From contig NZ_AOGX02000008.1 of NCBI RefSeq assembly GCF_000332475.2, positions 124,001 through 188,000 of the forward strand: 64,000 nt of DNA, read 5' to 3'. The number at the start of each line of letters is the position of its first letter. The first letter of the stretch is position 1. The translations under genes were made by a program, and so were the position numbers. This document shows positions 35,306 to 44,291 of the stretch, in pieces. The stretch is from Leptospira yanagawae serovar Saopaulo str. Sao Paulo = ATCC 700523 (GTDB lineage Bacteria; Spirochaetota; Leptospiria; Leptospirales; Leptospiraceae). The notes beneath the pieces are model-generated. The model did not search any database, was not told where the DNA came from, and saw nothing but the letters and a program-made list of their open reading frames with translations.

Positions 35306-37683
35306 ATCCAATCCGAAAAGGATGTTTTCCGAAGTTCATCCTTCCATTTTTCTTCTAACTTGGTTAGGCTATCATTGAGTTTTGGTGATAAACTTGCTCT
35401 TTCTTTCGGAGCTCCCAGTTTGAAACTAGAAGTTGATTCATAAACAGAAACCAAATCGATTTGTGCTTTCAGTTTTACTGGTGCAATTCGATTCTCTTCA
35501 GTGATTTGGATGAGTTTGGAATCAGTCAGTTTATCTAAAATTTGTGATAATTCTTTTTCGGGTAATAATAATGATTTTCTAAGATGAGTGAGTTTGATGA
35601 GTTCACCCTTGTTCTCCTGGTGAGTATAGGTAAGTGTCAAAACTTGTAAGATCTTATAGAACTCATATGATAAAGTAGAATCGATATCATCAAATGGATG
35701 TTTGGGTAATAAATATCTGTCTGGAAATTGTAAGGTTGCCGTAACTTCCGCTCCATAAAGGATGATGAGTGAAATGGAATAAATCGCTAATAAGGCAATG
35801 GGAATGGCAGCAAGTGCTTTATAAACCAACATCGTTTTTTCGGTAAAGGAAGTTAGGTAGATATTGATAAATCCCCAAAAGAAAAGTATCAAGATAAACC
35901 CGGTGACAGCTGCTCCAATGGAAGAAGCCTTTAGTGGCACTTTTGTATTGGGGATGATATTAAAGATCAGTAAAAAAAATAACCACAAAGATAATAAAGG
36001 TAACAAAAATTGGAAGATGGAATATAGGGAAAAAAAACGTTTCCCACCTTGGTATTTTTTCCAAATTGTTTCACCTTTACTATTTTCTTCTACACGGATG
36101 ATTTTGTTAAATTCTCCAACGCCAACAATTCCTAACATCCCTTCGTTTGGACTTTCCGCTTCATTTTGATTTTCGATTTCAATCGGAGAATCCGTTGTGA
36201 GATTACCTAATGTGGTTGTATCCGTTTGGTTTTTTGTTTGGCTCCCATCCGTTTCTACGAGTGATTTTTTCTTGGAAAGCAGGAGCATGTCCAAAATCAT
36301 TCCAGCTTTTCCTTTGTAAGCGATAGACCAATTTTCACCCTCGTCTTCTGAAAGTAAAATATCACCAAGAGATGTTAACACAAAGATATCATAGTCTTGT
36401 TTTTTGGGAGAAGCAAATACCCAAACACGTTCGTAGGAATACTTTCTGTGGCTTAGGTCTGCCCACGTATAACCGCCGTCAGTTGTTTTGTAAATGGCTC
36501 CACTATCGCCAACTAAAAATCCAATATTGCGATTTAAAAAGGAAATGTCATTGAGAGGTTTTCTGGAAATTTCTTGAGGGAAAAAACTAATCCCCCCATC
36601 ACTTGTTTTCCATAACCTTCCTTCTCGGTCTAAAATGAAACCATCTTTGTCAGAGAAAAATCGAACCCGAATCGGAGTGATCCCATCATCATGGAATCGT
36701 TTGATTTCTTTGAATGGTTTTCCAAGGTCATAACGTAACGTACTAGTGTCCTTTGTTAGTATGAAAAGTGTATCATAGTCAATGGCACCAAAATCCGATA
36801 CATTGATTCCCTTTAATGAGTGAACCTTCCAAGTGTTTCCAAGGTCATTTGAATATAAAAAAGTTCCTTCTTCGGAAATTGTAAATAAATCATTCCCTAC
36901 GCTGCGAATCCGAAAGAAATTTTCCTTCCTAATATTAGGTTTTTTGCATGTACCGGTTTCGACTGTTTCCATATCGATGCATAACATATTTTCGAAATCG
37001 ATACTGGATTCCGGGATGAAGGAAATGGATTGGTTTAACTCCTTCATCATCCCAATATTGCCTTTTTCGCCAGCGACCCAAAGTTCACCATGTTTTGTGG
37101 AAACAATCGACTTTAAGTGGGGAGGGCGTACAGAATCGGAAATGGTATCAGTGATATTTTTCCCAACCACAAATAAAAGTGGCCCAAAGGAGATCAGGAA
37201 AAAATAAAATACAAATTTATTAATAAAACTACGGTGTAGGTCAATCTGCCAAATGATATGGAATGCTTTCTCTAACGAACGTAAAACGGCAGTGGCCGAA
37301 AAGATAAAAACTACAAATCCTACGGCACCAATCTGTGTGGCTGTGGAAATGATATCAGATAATGTTTCTAAATAGGGAGTGATGTCAAATTGGATATTGT
37401 TACGAAGGAGATAAGAGTTGATTTCATCTACCATTTCCCCTTGCCTTGTGTGGATGCCAGATGCAACGGTAATCAAAGCAAGTGCAACGGTTAGAGTTGG
37501 AATGAGGGTAACGATCGTTGTATACGCAAGGCTTGATCCAATAATGAGGCAATCATCTTTCATGAAACGATGAACAGAAACGAGTAAAACCCTGATTCCC
37601 AGTATGATTTTTCGTTTCCATCCAGGCCCTTCTGGGATAGTTGTCAACCGAACAAGGATTGGGGTTTTTATCGCTTCGCTCAT
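35302..37683 (-). CDS. YihY/BrkB-family membrane protein with an inserted propeller-like domain
   Basis: A 793-residue membrane protein. The N-terminal 180 residues hold the first YihY (UPF0761) helices: DDCLIIGSSLAYTTIVTLIP then TLTVALALI, followed by the ITDTIS loop. A soluble insert of about 350 residues (about 185-545) then appears, with repeats typical of Ycf48/BNR propellers: SNDLGNTWKVH, LWKTSDGGISFF, IYKTTDGGYTWADL, LLSEDEGENWSIAY. The remaining YihY helices follow (about 555-680; LLSLWLFFLLIFNIIPNTKV) and a C-terminal winged-helix-like domain (ILDKLTDSKLIQITEENRI). Usual YihY proteins are about 280-450 residues without the insert. It is last in a five-gene minus-strand operon, 8 bases after the methyltransferase. 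Confidence 0.85.
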   Translation of the reverse strand: MSEAIKTPILVRLTTIPEGPGWKRKIILGIRVLLVSVHRFMKDDCLIIGSSLAYTTIVTLIPTLTVALALITVASGIHTRQGEMVDEINSYLLRNNIQFDITPYLETLSDIISTATQIGAVGFVVFIFSATAVLRSLEKAFHIIWQIDLHRSFINKFVFYFFLISFGPLLFVVGKNITDTISDSVRPPHLKSIVSTKHGELWVAGEKGNIGMMKELNQSISFIPESSIDFENMLCIDMETVETGTCKKPNIRKENFFRIRSVGNDLFTISEEGTFLYSNDLGNTWKVHSLKGINVSDFGAIDYDTLFILTKDTSTLRYDLGKPFKEIKRFHDDGITPIRVRFFSDKDGFILDREGRLWKTSDGGISFFPQEISRKPLNDISFLNRNIGFLVGDSGAIYKTTDGGYTWADLSHRKYSYERVWVFASPKKQDYDIFVLTSLGDILLSEDEGENWSIAYKGKAGMILDMLLLSKKKSLVETDGSQTKNQTDTTTLGNLTTDSPIEIENQNEAESPNEGMLGIVGVGEFNKIIRVEENSKGETIWKKYQGGKRFFSLYSIFQFLLPLLSLWLFFLLIFNIIPNTKVPLKASSIGAAVTGFILILFFWGFINIYLTSFTEKTMLVYKALAAIPIALLAIYSISLIILYGAEVTATLQFPDRYLLPKHPFDDIDSTLSYEFYKILQVLTLTYTHQENKGELIKLTHLRKSLLLPEKELSQILDKLTDSKLIQITEENRIAPVKLKAQIDLVSVYESTSSFKLGAPKERASLSPKLNDSLTKLEEKWKDELRKTSFSDWI

Positions 37684-37691
37684 AATCGTTC

Positions 37692-38573
37692 CTATTTTTT
37701 AAATGCGTACAAAACGTAACTTGAGGTGAGAGGAAATCCCTTTCGTTTCCACTTGGAACGAAAATGGTAATAACTAATCCGAAACCATTGAAGGTAGTCC
37801 GTCCAATTTTGGAAAGACCCTCTCACTTTTTTCAGTTTTGCCACCAATGGGAAATCCACACCGAAGTAAGATACGAAACTCCCAAATCCAAACCCAGTCA
37901 ATATTTTTTTTAACAATCCATCCGAGTAATAAAAAACATGGCCAGGCATATAATAATGGTAGGCACTGCCTTCTTCTTTTGCCTGCCAACCTTCAAAATT
38001 GGCTGTCTGCAGAAGGAGTAAGCCACCTGGCTTTAAAATGCGAGTTAACTCTTTAAAAAAACGATTTGGATTTTCAATGTGTTCGATGACCTCCACAAGA
38101 GTGATCACATCGAAACAAGCAGAAGGAAACTTAGCATCATACAGATTTCCATTGAAGGTTGGGATATTGTTTTGGTTGGCAAAATTTGCTGCATACTCCG
38201 AAACTTCTACTCCTTGGATCGTATAACCTTCTTCTTTTGCGACTTCAAGGAAACCACCAAAGGATGATCCTATATCTAAAAAATGGCCATACTTCACAAA
38301 CCGTTTGATGTTTTGGATCCGCGCTTTCCAGACGTGGCGGAAAAAAGGTTTGGATGCCCTTTCGTCAATGTATGAATACTCTGCTTTGCCTTGGTAGTAT
38401 TCTTTGGAATATAGTTCACTTTGGTTGGGTCTTGGGGAAAGGGCTTGGAGTTTGCATGTTTGGCAAACTGCTATTTGTAATCCTTTGTAATGGCCAGTGG
38501 ATTCGTACAAAAACCTCCAATCACAAACCTTTTCTAAGGGACATTCGTCGCGTAAGGAATCAAAAGCTGTCAT
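37692..38573 (-). CDS. Class I SAM methyltransferase with an N-terminal Cys cluster
   Basis: A 293-residue methyltransferase. The N-terminal 50 residues carry four Cys (DECPLEKVCDW and VCQTCKLQALSPRP) that could form a zinc knuckle, as in methyltransferases acting on glycans or lipid-linked sugars. The SAM domain has motif I FLDIGSSFGGFLEVAKEEG, motif II-like VEVSEYA, VITLVEVIEHIENPNRFFKE and LKPGGLLLLQT. Its ATG shares one base with the stop of the preceding methyltransferase gene. The substrate is not known; the context suggests a small-molecule or envelope-polymer pathway. Confidence 0.88.
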   Translation of the reverse strand: MTAFDSLRDECPLEKVCDWRFLYESTGHYKGLQIAVCQTCKLQALSPRPNQSELYSKEYYQGKAEYSYIDERASKPFFRHVWKARIQNIKRFVKYGHFLDIGSSFGGFLEVAKEEGYTIQGVEVSEYAANFANQNNIPTFNGNLYDAKFPSACFDVITLVEVIEHIENPNRFFKELTRILKPGGLLLLQTANFEGWQAKEEGSAYHYYMPGHVFYYSDGLLKKILTGFGFGSFVSYFGVDFPLVAKLKKVRGSFQNWTDYLQWFRISYYHFRSKWKRKGFPLTSSYVLYAFKK

Positions 38574-39181
38574 TATTTTTTAGCGAGGAAAAACCAATGG
38601 CAAATCCTTTCATTTAGTTTGCCCAGCGGAGTCCTTTCTGAATAGCCAATGGATACTTCGGAAAAAGGAGATAAGAATTCTTTTAGTTCCGATAAAGAAT
38701 AAGTTTCCGCATAACCTCCGCTAAGATCCGTTAGGTTCATCTTTCCTGCCTTTAGTCCCAAGTGAGTATCACCTTCAGCACGGATGGAACCGACTAGGTA
38801 TCCATCTTTTGCCATCGCATTCAGAAGTGATTGGAGTAAAGTTTTTGCATCTTCCCGTTTGTTGTAATGGAAAACTCCCCAACTCACAATCAAACCAAAG
38901 GTATTGGGTAAAAAAGGAAGTTCGTGACTGGGTGTGTGGAGGAAACGAATTTTCTCCGTTTCTTTTTGTAATGAGTCAATTGTAGTTTTTGCGTTGTCAC
39001 AGGCAGTGACAGAAAATCCCGCATTTTGGAGTAAATAGGAATGCCTACCGGATCCACATCCAAAATCCAAAGCATTTTGGTTAGGTGGATCAATTTTGGA
39101 AAGTAAACGCACCAAATTTTCATCAGGAAAATTTAACTTTGACTTTGGCCTTTCGTAATGAGTATCCCAAACGTTTTTCAT
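38573..39181 (-). CDS. Class I SAM-dependent methyltransferase
   Basis: A 202-residue methyltransferase of the small UbiE/TehB-like type. Motif I is ALDFGCGSGRHSYLLQNAGF (about residues 39-58), followed by VTACDNAKTTIDSL and the LIVSWGVFHYN motif. I take the ATG at 39181, which overlaps the ATP-grasp stop (ATGA); an ATG at 39214 would extend 33 bases into that gene. The substrate cannot be named. Confidence 0.88.
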   Translation of the reverse strand: MKNVWDTHYERPKSKLNFPDENLVRLLSKIDPPNQNALDFGCGSGRHSYLLQNAGFSVTACDNAKTTIDSLQKETEKIRFLHTPSHELPFLPNTFGLIVSWGVFHYNKREDAKTLLQSLLNAMAKDGYLVGSIRAEGDTHLGLKAGKMNLTDLSGGYAETYSLSELKEFLSPFSEVSIGYSERTPLGKLNERICHWFFLAKK

Positions 39182-40380
39182 GATTCCAATCGGAGTAAAA
39201 TAGTCTCTAACCAATCTTTGGCGGGAATTGTTTGTTTTGTGTTTATTCCCATAACAGACGTTCGCTTGTGGTTTCCTTCTCGTTTTTCTAAACTAACACC
39301 TGTTTCAATCAATTGTTTTTTAAAAAATACAGATTCTAATGGTTTGGGAGCGAAGGAAACCATTTCTCCCATTTTTTTTTGTTTGGAACCAGGCAGTGTA
39401 AAGACAATTGCGGAATGTGTGAATCCATTTTTGGATTGTTTCAAAAATTCTGGTCTAGTTTTCTCTCCAATGGTAACCGAAAGCAGATCTTTGAAATAGT
39501 CATAACCATAGTGGTTTGGCAGTAATTGGTCCGCTAAAAATTCCCCACCCACTTCAGGTGCCGCTTCCATCAAAATACATTCTTTATTTTTGGTGATTTT
39601 GAATTCGGCTACAAATGGTCCTGTTTTCAATTTGGTGGAAGTGACGATGCTTTGGCAGATCATTTTCAACTCACCCGCCATACTGATATGGATAGAAGGG
39701 GCAATGTGTGCCATTTCAATGAATTCGGGGATGCCCGTTGTGATTTTGTCTGTGACAGAGATCAAATAAAATCGTTTGGAGATTACAAATCCAAGAACAG
39801 TCACTTCATCACCTGGAGTAAAGCTCTCAAGTAAAAAGGATTCATTGGATTTGAGTTTGGTGAATTTTTTGAATTCCGTTTCGGATTCTAAAACAGTGAT
39901 TCCCTTTTTGCCAGAGCCTTCTTTGGGTTTGGCGATGATGGGAAACGTTAAGTCTAACTTTTTATCTTTGGCTTTTACGGATGGGGCAGTGGTAACACCC
40001 GTTGGAACTGGGATCCCATATTTGGAAACAGTTTGTTTGCATTTCTCTTTGTCTAAAAAAAGATTTGTGCTTTCTCTTGGATTACCGCGTAATTTGAATT
40101 TTTCCGCTAAGTAAGAAACAGTAAATACAGCTTTTCCATATGACCTCGAACCCACCCCAAGTAACTTATAGGGTAAGGGAACCTTACTCATTGCATGTAA
40201 GATTTTACGGTATTCATGAGTAGATTCTAATATCTTAATGTCACATTCATTTAAGCCAGGTGCCATGGGATTTGTATCCACAGCAATGACTTTAAGACCT
40301 CTCAGTTTCGCAGCTCGAATGAGAGGGATTTGGTTCTCTCCCGCTCCAATGGAGAGATAACTTCCGTTCAATTGTTTCAT
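39178..40380 (-). CDS. ATP-grasp ligase, carbamoyl-phosphate synthase-like
   Basis: A 400-residue ATP-grasp enzyme. A preATP-grasp Rossmann-like domain (SIGAGENQIPLIRAAKLRGL then KVIAVDTNPMAPG) is followed by the ATP-binding part (FPIIAKPKEGSGKKGITVLE, about 150-169) and the metal-ligand region (GPFVAEFKITKNKECILMEA then APEVGGEF, about 274-303). Such enzymes join a carboxylate to an amine or similar nucleophile through an acyl phosphate. No carrier protein or amino-acid pathway is adjacent, so substrates are unknown. It starts one base after the RRM gene and overlaps the methyltransferase gene by four bases. Confidence 0.88.
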   Translation of the reverse strand: MKQLNGSYLSIGAGENQIPLIRAAKLRGLKVIAVDTNPMAPGLNECDIKILESTHEYRKILHAMSKVPLPYKLLGVGSRSYGKAVFTVSYLAEKFKLRGNPRESTNLFLDKEKCKQTVSKYGIPVPTGVTTAPSVKAKDKKLDLTFPIIAKPKEGSGKKGITVLESETEFKKFTKLKSNESFLLESFTPGDEVTVLGFVISKRFYLISVTDKITTGIPEFIEMAHIAPSIHISMAGELKMICQSIVTSTKLKTGPFVAEFKITKNKECILMEAAPEVGGEFLADQLLPNHYGYDYFKDLLSVTIGEKTRPEFLKQSKNGFTHSAIVFTLPGSKQKKMGEMVSFAPKPLESVFFKKQLIETGVSLEKREGNHKRTSVMGINTKQTIPAKDWLETILLRLES

Positions 40381-40749
40381 TTATGACCCGCGGGAACCAC
40401 CTCGGCGTTGGACTCCTGTATTGCCACCACCAGAAGTTTGGTTACGTCCAAACGTTGGTTTTGCCACAGCAGGACTTCCTTTTTTCTTTTGTGCTTCGTT
40501 TTGCGCTTTGGTCAGTTCTTCTTGGTTGACAACAACGATCTTTTTGCCTTCCAATTCCTTTCCGTTGAGACTTGCGATGGCTTTTTCCGCGTCGGCATCT
40601 GCCATTTCAGCAGTTCCATACCCAAGCGAAACCTTTGTGAGTTTGTCTCGTTTGATCTGCAGGTGTTCCACCTTTCCATACGCGGAAAGAAGTTTCTCGA
40701 GGGCATCGTCCGTAAGGGTCTGAGGGAGGTTTCCGATAGATAACTTCAT
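40381..40749 (-). CDS. RNA-binding protein with one RRM domain
   Basis: A 122-residue protein. One RNA-recognition motif fills residues 1-78, with RNP2 LSIGNLP and an RNP1 region LGYGTAEM that lacks the usual aromatic pair except Tyr. A Gly/Arg-rich basic tail (GGGNTGVQRRGGSRGS) follows, as in bacterial cold-induced RNA-binding proteins of the cyanobacterial Rbp type. It probably acts post-transcriptionally. It is the first gene of the minus-strand operon and is divergent from flgF with a 112-base shared upstream region. Confidence 0.9.
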   Translation of the reverse strand: MKLSIGNLPQTLTDDALEKLLSAYGKVEHLQIKRDKLTKVSLGYGTAEMADADAEKAIASLNGKELEGKKIVVVNQEELTKAQNEAQKKKGSPAVAKPTFGRNQTSGGGNTGVQRRGGSRGS

Positions 40750-40861
40750 GTCCTTCTTTTTTCTAAAAAATTCTCCAAAACTTCAACTCTTTTTTGACTA
40801 TGTCGCATTTTCTCTTGTGGAATTGGCGGATTTGGTCGATTGGAATCTTAGGTAGGGATTT

Positions 40862-41722
40862 ATGTTACGAGGATTGTATACAGGTGCAAACGGGATGATT
40901 TCCCAACAAGTGCGTATGGATGTGGTAGCCAATAATTTGGCCAATGTGGACAAAACTGCCTTCAAAAAAGATACCACTGTCTTCAAAACTTTCCCAGAAA
41001 TGTTACTCCACCGTTACTCTGAAGATGGAATCGGGAAAACCCCGATGGGTTCCTTTGATACTTCCCCTGTCGTCGGTAAACTAGGGTTTGGTGCTGAAGT
41101 GAACGAAGTGTACACTCGTTTTGAACAAGGTGCTGTAAAGAAAACTGACAATATCTTTGATTTAATGGTCCAAGACCAACCTGGGATGGAAAAACCTGCT
41201 TTTTTTTCGGTCCTTACCAATCGCGGAGAACGCCTCACGAGGAGCGGAAACTTTGTTTTGGATAAAAATGGATTCGTTGTGACCCCACAAGGGTTTCCAC
41301 TCCTTGGTGAAAAAGGTCCCATCCAAGTGAACCAAGGGAATTTCCTTGTAAAAGAAAATGGCGAAATTTATATCAATGCAAAATTGGGAACAGCTCCAAA
41401 AGATGGAACCAATTTTAGCGAAAATCGTTTCGAAGAACCAGTGTTACTTGATCGATTAAAAATTCGAACTGTTGAAAACCCAAGACATCTCGACAAAGAA
41501 GGGGATTCTTTTTATTCTGATACTCCTGAATCGGGTGAACCCACAGCCTTTCCAGAACTCCTTGCCCCCCAAGTTTTACAAGGCTATCTGGAAGCCTCGA
41601 ATGTATCAGTTGTGACAGAGATGGTAGATATGATTGAAGTGAACCGGGCCTACGAAGCCAATTCCAAAACCATGCAAACACAAGATAGTTTACTCGGTCG
41701 TTTATTCGAAATTATGCGGTAG
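40862..41722 (+). CDS. flgF: Flagellar proximal rod protein FlgF
   Basis: A 286-residue FlgG/FlgF-type rod protein with the N-terminal [20 protein letters not shown] motif and the C-terminal [20 protein letters not shown] motif. It is separate from the flgG operon and is longer in the middle domain than FlgG, which fits FlgF; paralogue assignment by length and Leptospira custom is moderately sure. The stop codon TAG (41720-41722) is the first three bases of the 8-base target duplication of the adjacent insertion sequence, so the element landed on the last codon without altering the protein. Confidence 0.9.
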   Translation: MLRGLYTGANGMISQQVRMDVVANNLANVDKTAFKKDTTVFKTFPEMLLHRYSEDGIGKTPMGSFDTSPVVGKLGFGAEVNEVYTRFEQGAVKKTDNIFDLMVQDQPGMEKPAFFSVLTNRGERLTRSGNFVLDKNGFVVTPQGFPLLGEKGPIQVNQGNFLVKENGEIYINAKLGTAPKDGTNFSENRFEEPVLLDRLKIRTVENPRHLDKEGDSFYSDTPESGEPTAFPELLAPQVLQGYLEASNVSVVTEMVDMIEVNRAYEANSKTMQTQDSLLGRLFEIMR

Positions 41723-42559
41723 AGTAAATATCCTAGATACATTCCGCACAACTCCTTCCCTCTGAGCTGTTACTAATCTATCCATTCCAACAGCCTGAAT
41801 GGATTTAATGAATGACAGCTCATTCAAATAGAGTTGTGAGTATGTGGGTTTTATATAACAGTAAGCACTAAAAGCACTTTTTAATAATCTCTGATTACCT
41901 TCAGCAACTTGATTGTGAATGGAAAATTTACTCCAACGATTCTTTGCGAACTTATACCTTTTGTCCTTACTATGAGCCTGATGATTTACAGTCCTATGCT
42001 TTTTATAAATACCCCATAACCAAGGATACCCTTCATCTGAAAATAGTGGAGACTCATAGGGAACAGTTTTGCGGAGTAAGGTTCCTAATGTATTAGCCTT
42101 TTGATCTGGAACTGAATCAAAAAATACACAACCATTCATAGTGGCTATAGTGCTTACTAAAATTCCTACCTGCCTACCACCAACTGAATCACTTTGATAG
42201 ATACTAGCTGTGAGACCACCGTGGCGAAACCTTTTCCGATGTTGATTACTCCTCTGAGAGGCAGAATATAATACTGCGGTATCTGTATGTGGTATTTTTC
42301 TATAAAGTTTTTTGCCTAAGTGCTTTTTTACGTCCTTACCATCTTCTAATTTTGGAAGAGTAACATCTTTGAAAGTATCTTTGAGATCATTGTAATATAA
42401 TTTCCTTAAAACCTCTACCTGATGGCTAGAAAACACCTGAATTCGTTGCTTCAAAAGCCTTGCGGACTTGTAGGATATACTTAACCTTTTGCTAATTTCT
42501 ATTGAAGTGATTACCTTGGGAAATTGAAGGATGGATTCTTCTAAAATATACCCAAACAT
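41702..42559 (-). CDS. IS1595/ISXO2-like transposase, start unclear
   Basis: The ISXO2-like DDE domain is visible: [29 protein letters not shown] and [20 protein letters not shown] then YLNELSF. The zinc ribbon expected at the N-terminus (YCPKCNVILSKGVKNRPDLV then RCGNKNC) is in the same frame but upstream of this ATG, and a Ser/Thr/Lys-rich segment of about 130 residues precedes it. That frame is open from 43156 with no ATG, GTG, TTG or CTG before 42559, so the full-length protein has no normal start. The 3' end runs through the left end of the element and stops inside flgF at 41702, so the last eight or nine residues come from host sequence. Activity is doubtful but the frame is uninterrupted. 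Confidence 0.75.
   Translation of the reverse strand: MFGYILEESILQFPKVITSIEISKRLSISYKSARLLKQRIQVFSSHQVEVLRKLYYNDLKDTFKDVTLPKLEDGKDVKKHLGKKLYRKIPHTDTAVLYSASQRSNQHRKRFRHGGLTASIYQSDSVGGRQVGILVSTIATMNGCVFFDSVPDQKANTLGTLLRKTVPYESPLFSDEGYPWLWGIYKKHRTVNHQAHSKDKRYKFAKNRWSKFSIHNQVAEGNQRLLKSAFSAYCYIKPTYSQLYLNELSFIKSIQAVGMDRLVTAQREGVVRNVSRIFTLPHNFE
41720..41727. repeat. Target-site duplication, left copy (TAGAGTAA)
   Basis: TAGAGTAA here recurs at 43158-43165 on the other side of the insertion sequence. It includes the flgF stop codon. Eight bases is the usual duplication length for the IS1595 family. Confidence 0.75.
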
Positions 42560-43157
42560 CCAAATTGGTAACTTGAAGTGGTGGAGTGGTGTATATGATA
42601 GCCTTGAGACTTGGTTGTGACAGTTTTTATTCCCACATCTTACAAGGTCTGGACGATTCTTAACACCTTTGGAAAGGATAACATTGCACTTGGGGCAGTA
42701 CTTAGGGTAGAGATCATAGAGGATTTTATATGTGAGTTTCTGGAACTTCTCTGTATGGATTCCCGAAGTGCTTTTATACTTATATTCCTTAAAAGTATCT
42801 GCTTCTATAAAAATATCATCTGTAAGGTTCTCAAATAAATGATCCTTAGAGTGGTGATTGTTTTCCCCTTCTAAATGTATCTCTGAGCTAGAAGGTTGAG
42901 GAACGTAAGCACCTTCGCTTGTAGTCTTTGAGGTAGCAGGTGTAATCTTACCCTTTGAGGATATTTTGGGTGATACTTTCTTAGTCCTTAAAGTAGGTTT
43001 GTTATGGTGTATTTGCTTCGAGGATACCTTTGTAGAGGCTGTAGTTCTTTGGGAAAGGGTAGGAGAAGGGGATACGTTCGGAGAGTCTAATTTTGAGTCA
43101 CAGGTGTTAGGTTTTATGGAAAAACCTGTTGATTTGTGCGAATTAGTATTGAGAGAT
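41728..43157 (-). mobile_element. IS1595/ISXO2-type insertion sequence
   Basis: A 1430-base element bounded by 8-base direct repeats TAGAGTAA. Its ends read inward as ATATCCTAGATACATTCCGC... and ATCTCTCAATACTAATTCGC...; they match at about 16 of 27 positions, best at CGCACAA-TC at the same distance from both ends, giving weak terminal inverted repeats. It encodes one transposase on the minus strand. The good duplication suggests a fairly recent insertion. Family assignment rests on the transposase motifs and the 8-base duplication. Confidence 0.78.
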
Positions 43158-43165
43158 TAGAGTAA
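43158..43165. repeat. Target-site duplication, right copy (TAGAGTAA)
   Basis: Second copy of the 8-base direct repeat. Its first two bases complete the TAA (minus strand, 43159-43157) that bounds the transposase reading frame. The 80 bases between here and the ankyrin gene hold only a 6-base stem (ATTCAA/TTGAAT near 43173-43187), possibly part of the original flgF terminator. Confidence 0.75.
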
Positions 43166-43245
43166 GAAAAAGATTCAATCATTGAATGATAGCAGATACT
43201 GAAAATTTACAAACTTAAAAAATGATTGCTGAATGTAATCTACTT

Positions 43246-44166
43246 TTAATTCTTTTTGTCTGCAGCATTTTCTAGCATCTTGACAATCTCGATGTGACCT
43301 TTCTTTTTCGCGTGATCTAAAGCTGTATTGCCAAAATTATCGATAAGGTCAATTTTCGCATTTGCATCTAAAAGAAGTTTCACAATCTCTAAATTGCCTC
43401 GACTTGAAGCATACATGATTGCGGTGATGCCATTGGTCGTTTTAACATTTACGTCAGCTTTTGAATTGATTAGGAGCCTAACAATTTCAACTTGCTCTCT
43501 TTGTACTGAAAAAATTAATGCGGTTGAACCTTCGATATATTTTACATGAATGTCAGCTTTCGCTTCAATCAAGGTCCGGGCAATCTCTGTATCATTTGGA
43601 TGGTTTGCAATTGACATCAAGGCAGTAAATCCAAAGCCATCCTTCTCATTAACATTCACATTTGATTTTACCAACGATTGAATTGTTTCTAGATCTCCAT
43701 TGAGTGCTGCCTCAGTTAACATTGCTGTGTTTCTTCGTTCTAAAGTAGAATACTTTGGTATCGGAAGTTTCGAAGTTGGATCGTTAGTTCCCTTAATGCA
43801 TATAACTGCAAGCGAATCAGTTTTTTTGCCTGATCCTGAACCACCGTTATCGAAATTGATATACAAATAGGAGTTGCGATTTTCGTCAATTGGAGAAGAG
43901 GACCAATAGTAATTAGATACTTCTAGCCAATTTTTGTGTTTGCCTGATTGATAAGCTTTTTCCAATTCAAAAATGCTTGGTAAATGCATGCCGATGAGTT
44001 TGCACTCATTTTTTGCATCATCAATGGTATGGTTTCCCAAATAAGCAAACCTAGAGTTATTTTTAAAAGTCAAAATCGGTTGGCTTAGAATTTCAAAATT
44101 CAATAGGATTAGTATTATTTGGATTGTGTATCTCATATATTGACAATATCGTATGAATCCTTTCAT
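43246..44166 (-). CDS. Exported ankyrin-repeat protein with a DUF1566-like domain
   Basis: A 306-residue protein. A hydrophobic start (MRYTIQIILILLNFEILSQP, from the ATG at 44136, or ten residues later if translation starts at 44166) indicates export. The next 110 residues resemble the Lcl/DUF1566 fold: DAKNECKLIGMHLPSIFELE then a WLEVSNYYWSSSP motif. Five ankyrin repeats follow (about 150-300), for example NGITAIMYASSRGNLEIVKL. The combination suggests a periplasmic or surface protein for protein-protein contacts. It stands alone beside the insertion sequence. Confidence 0.82.
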   Translation of the reverse strand: MKGFIRYCQYMRYTIQIILILLNFEILSQPILTFKNNSRFAYLGNHTIDDAKNECKLIGMHLPSIFELEKAYQSGKHKNWLEVSNYYWSSSPIDENRNSYLYINFDNGGSGSGKKTDSLAVICIKGTNDPTSKLPIPKYSTLERRNTAMLTEAALNGDLETIQSLVKSNVNVNEKDGFGFTALMSIANHPNDTEIARTLIEAKADIHVKYIEGSTALIFSVQREQVEIVRLLINSKADVNVKTTNGITAIMYASSRGNLEIVKLLLDANAKIDLIDNFGNTALDHAKKKGHIEIVKMLENAADKKN

Positions 44167-44291
44167 CTATTTTTATTTTTGAAAATCATTTCAAATCAGT
44201 CGATGTATCTTTTCGATACTGTTTCGAGATTGTATATTAAAAAAGATACGATTTCTGGAATCCGAAACATAAACATACGTATGAAACCGAT

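Noticed and set aside
41728..43157. Integrative element or prophage larger than an insertion sequence
   Set aside because: Only a transposase lies between the two TAGAGTAA copies; no integrase, phage or plasmid genes are present in the window.
42611..43160. Two plus-strand frames inside the insertion sequence
   Set aside because: They lie opposite the transposase zinc-ribbon and linker coding strand, which carries recognisable protein motifs.
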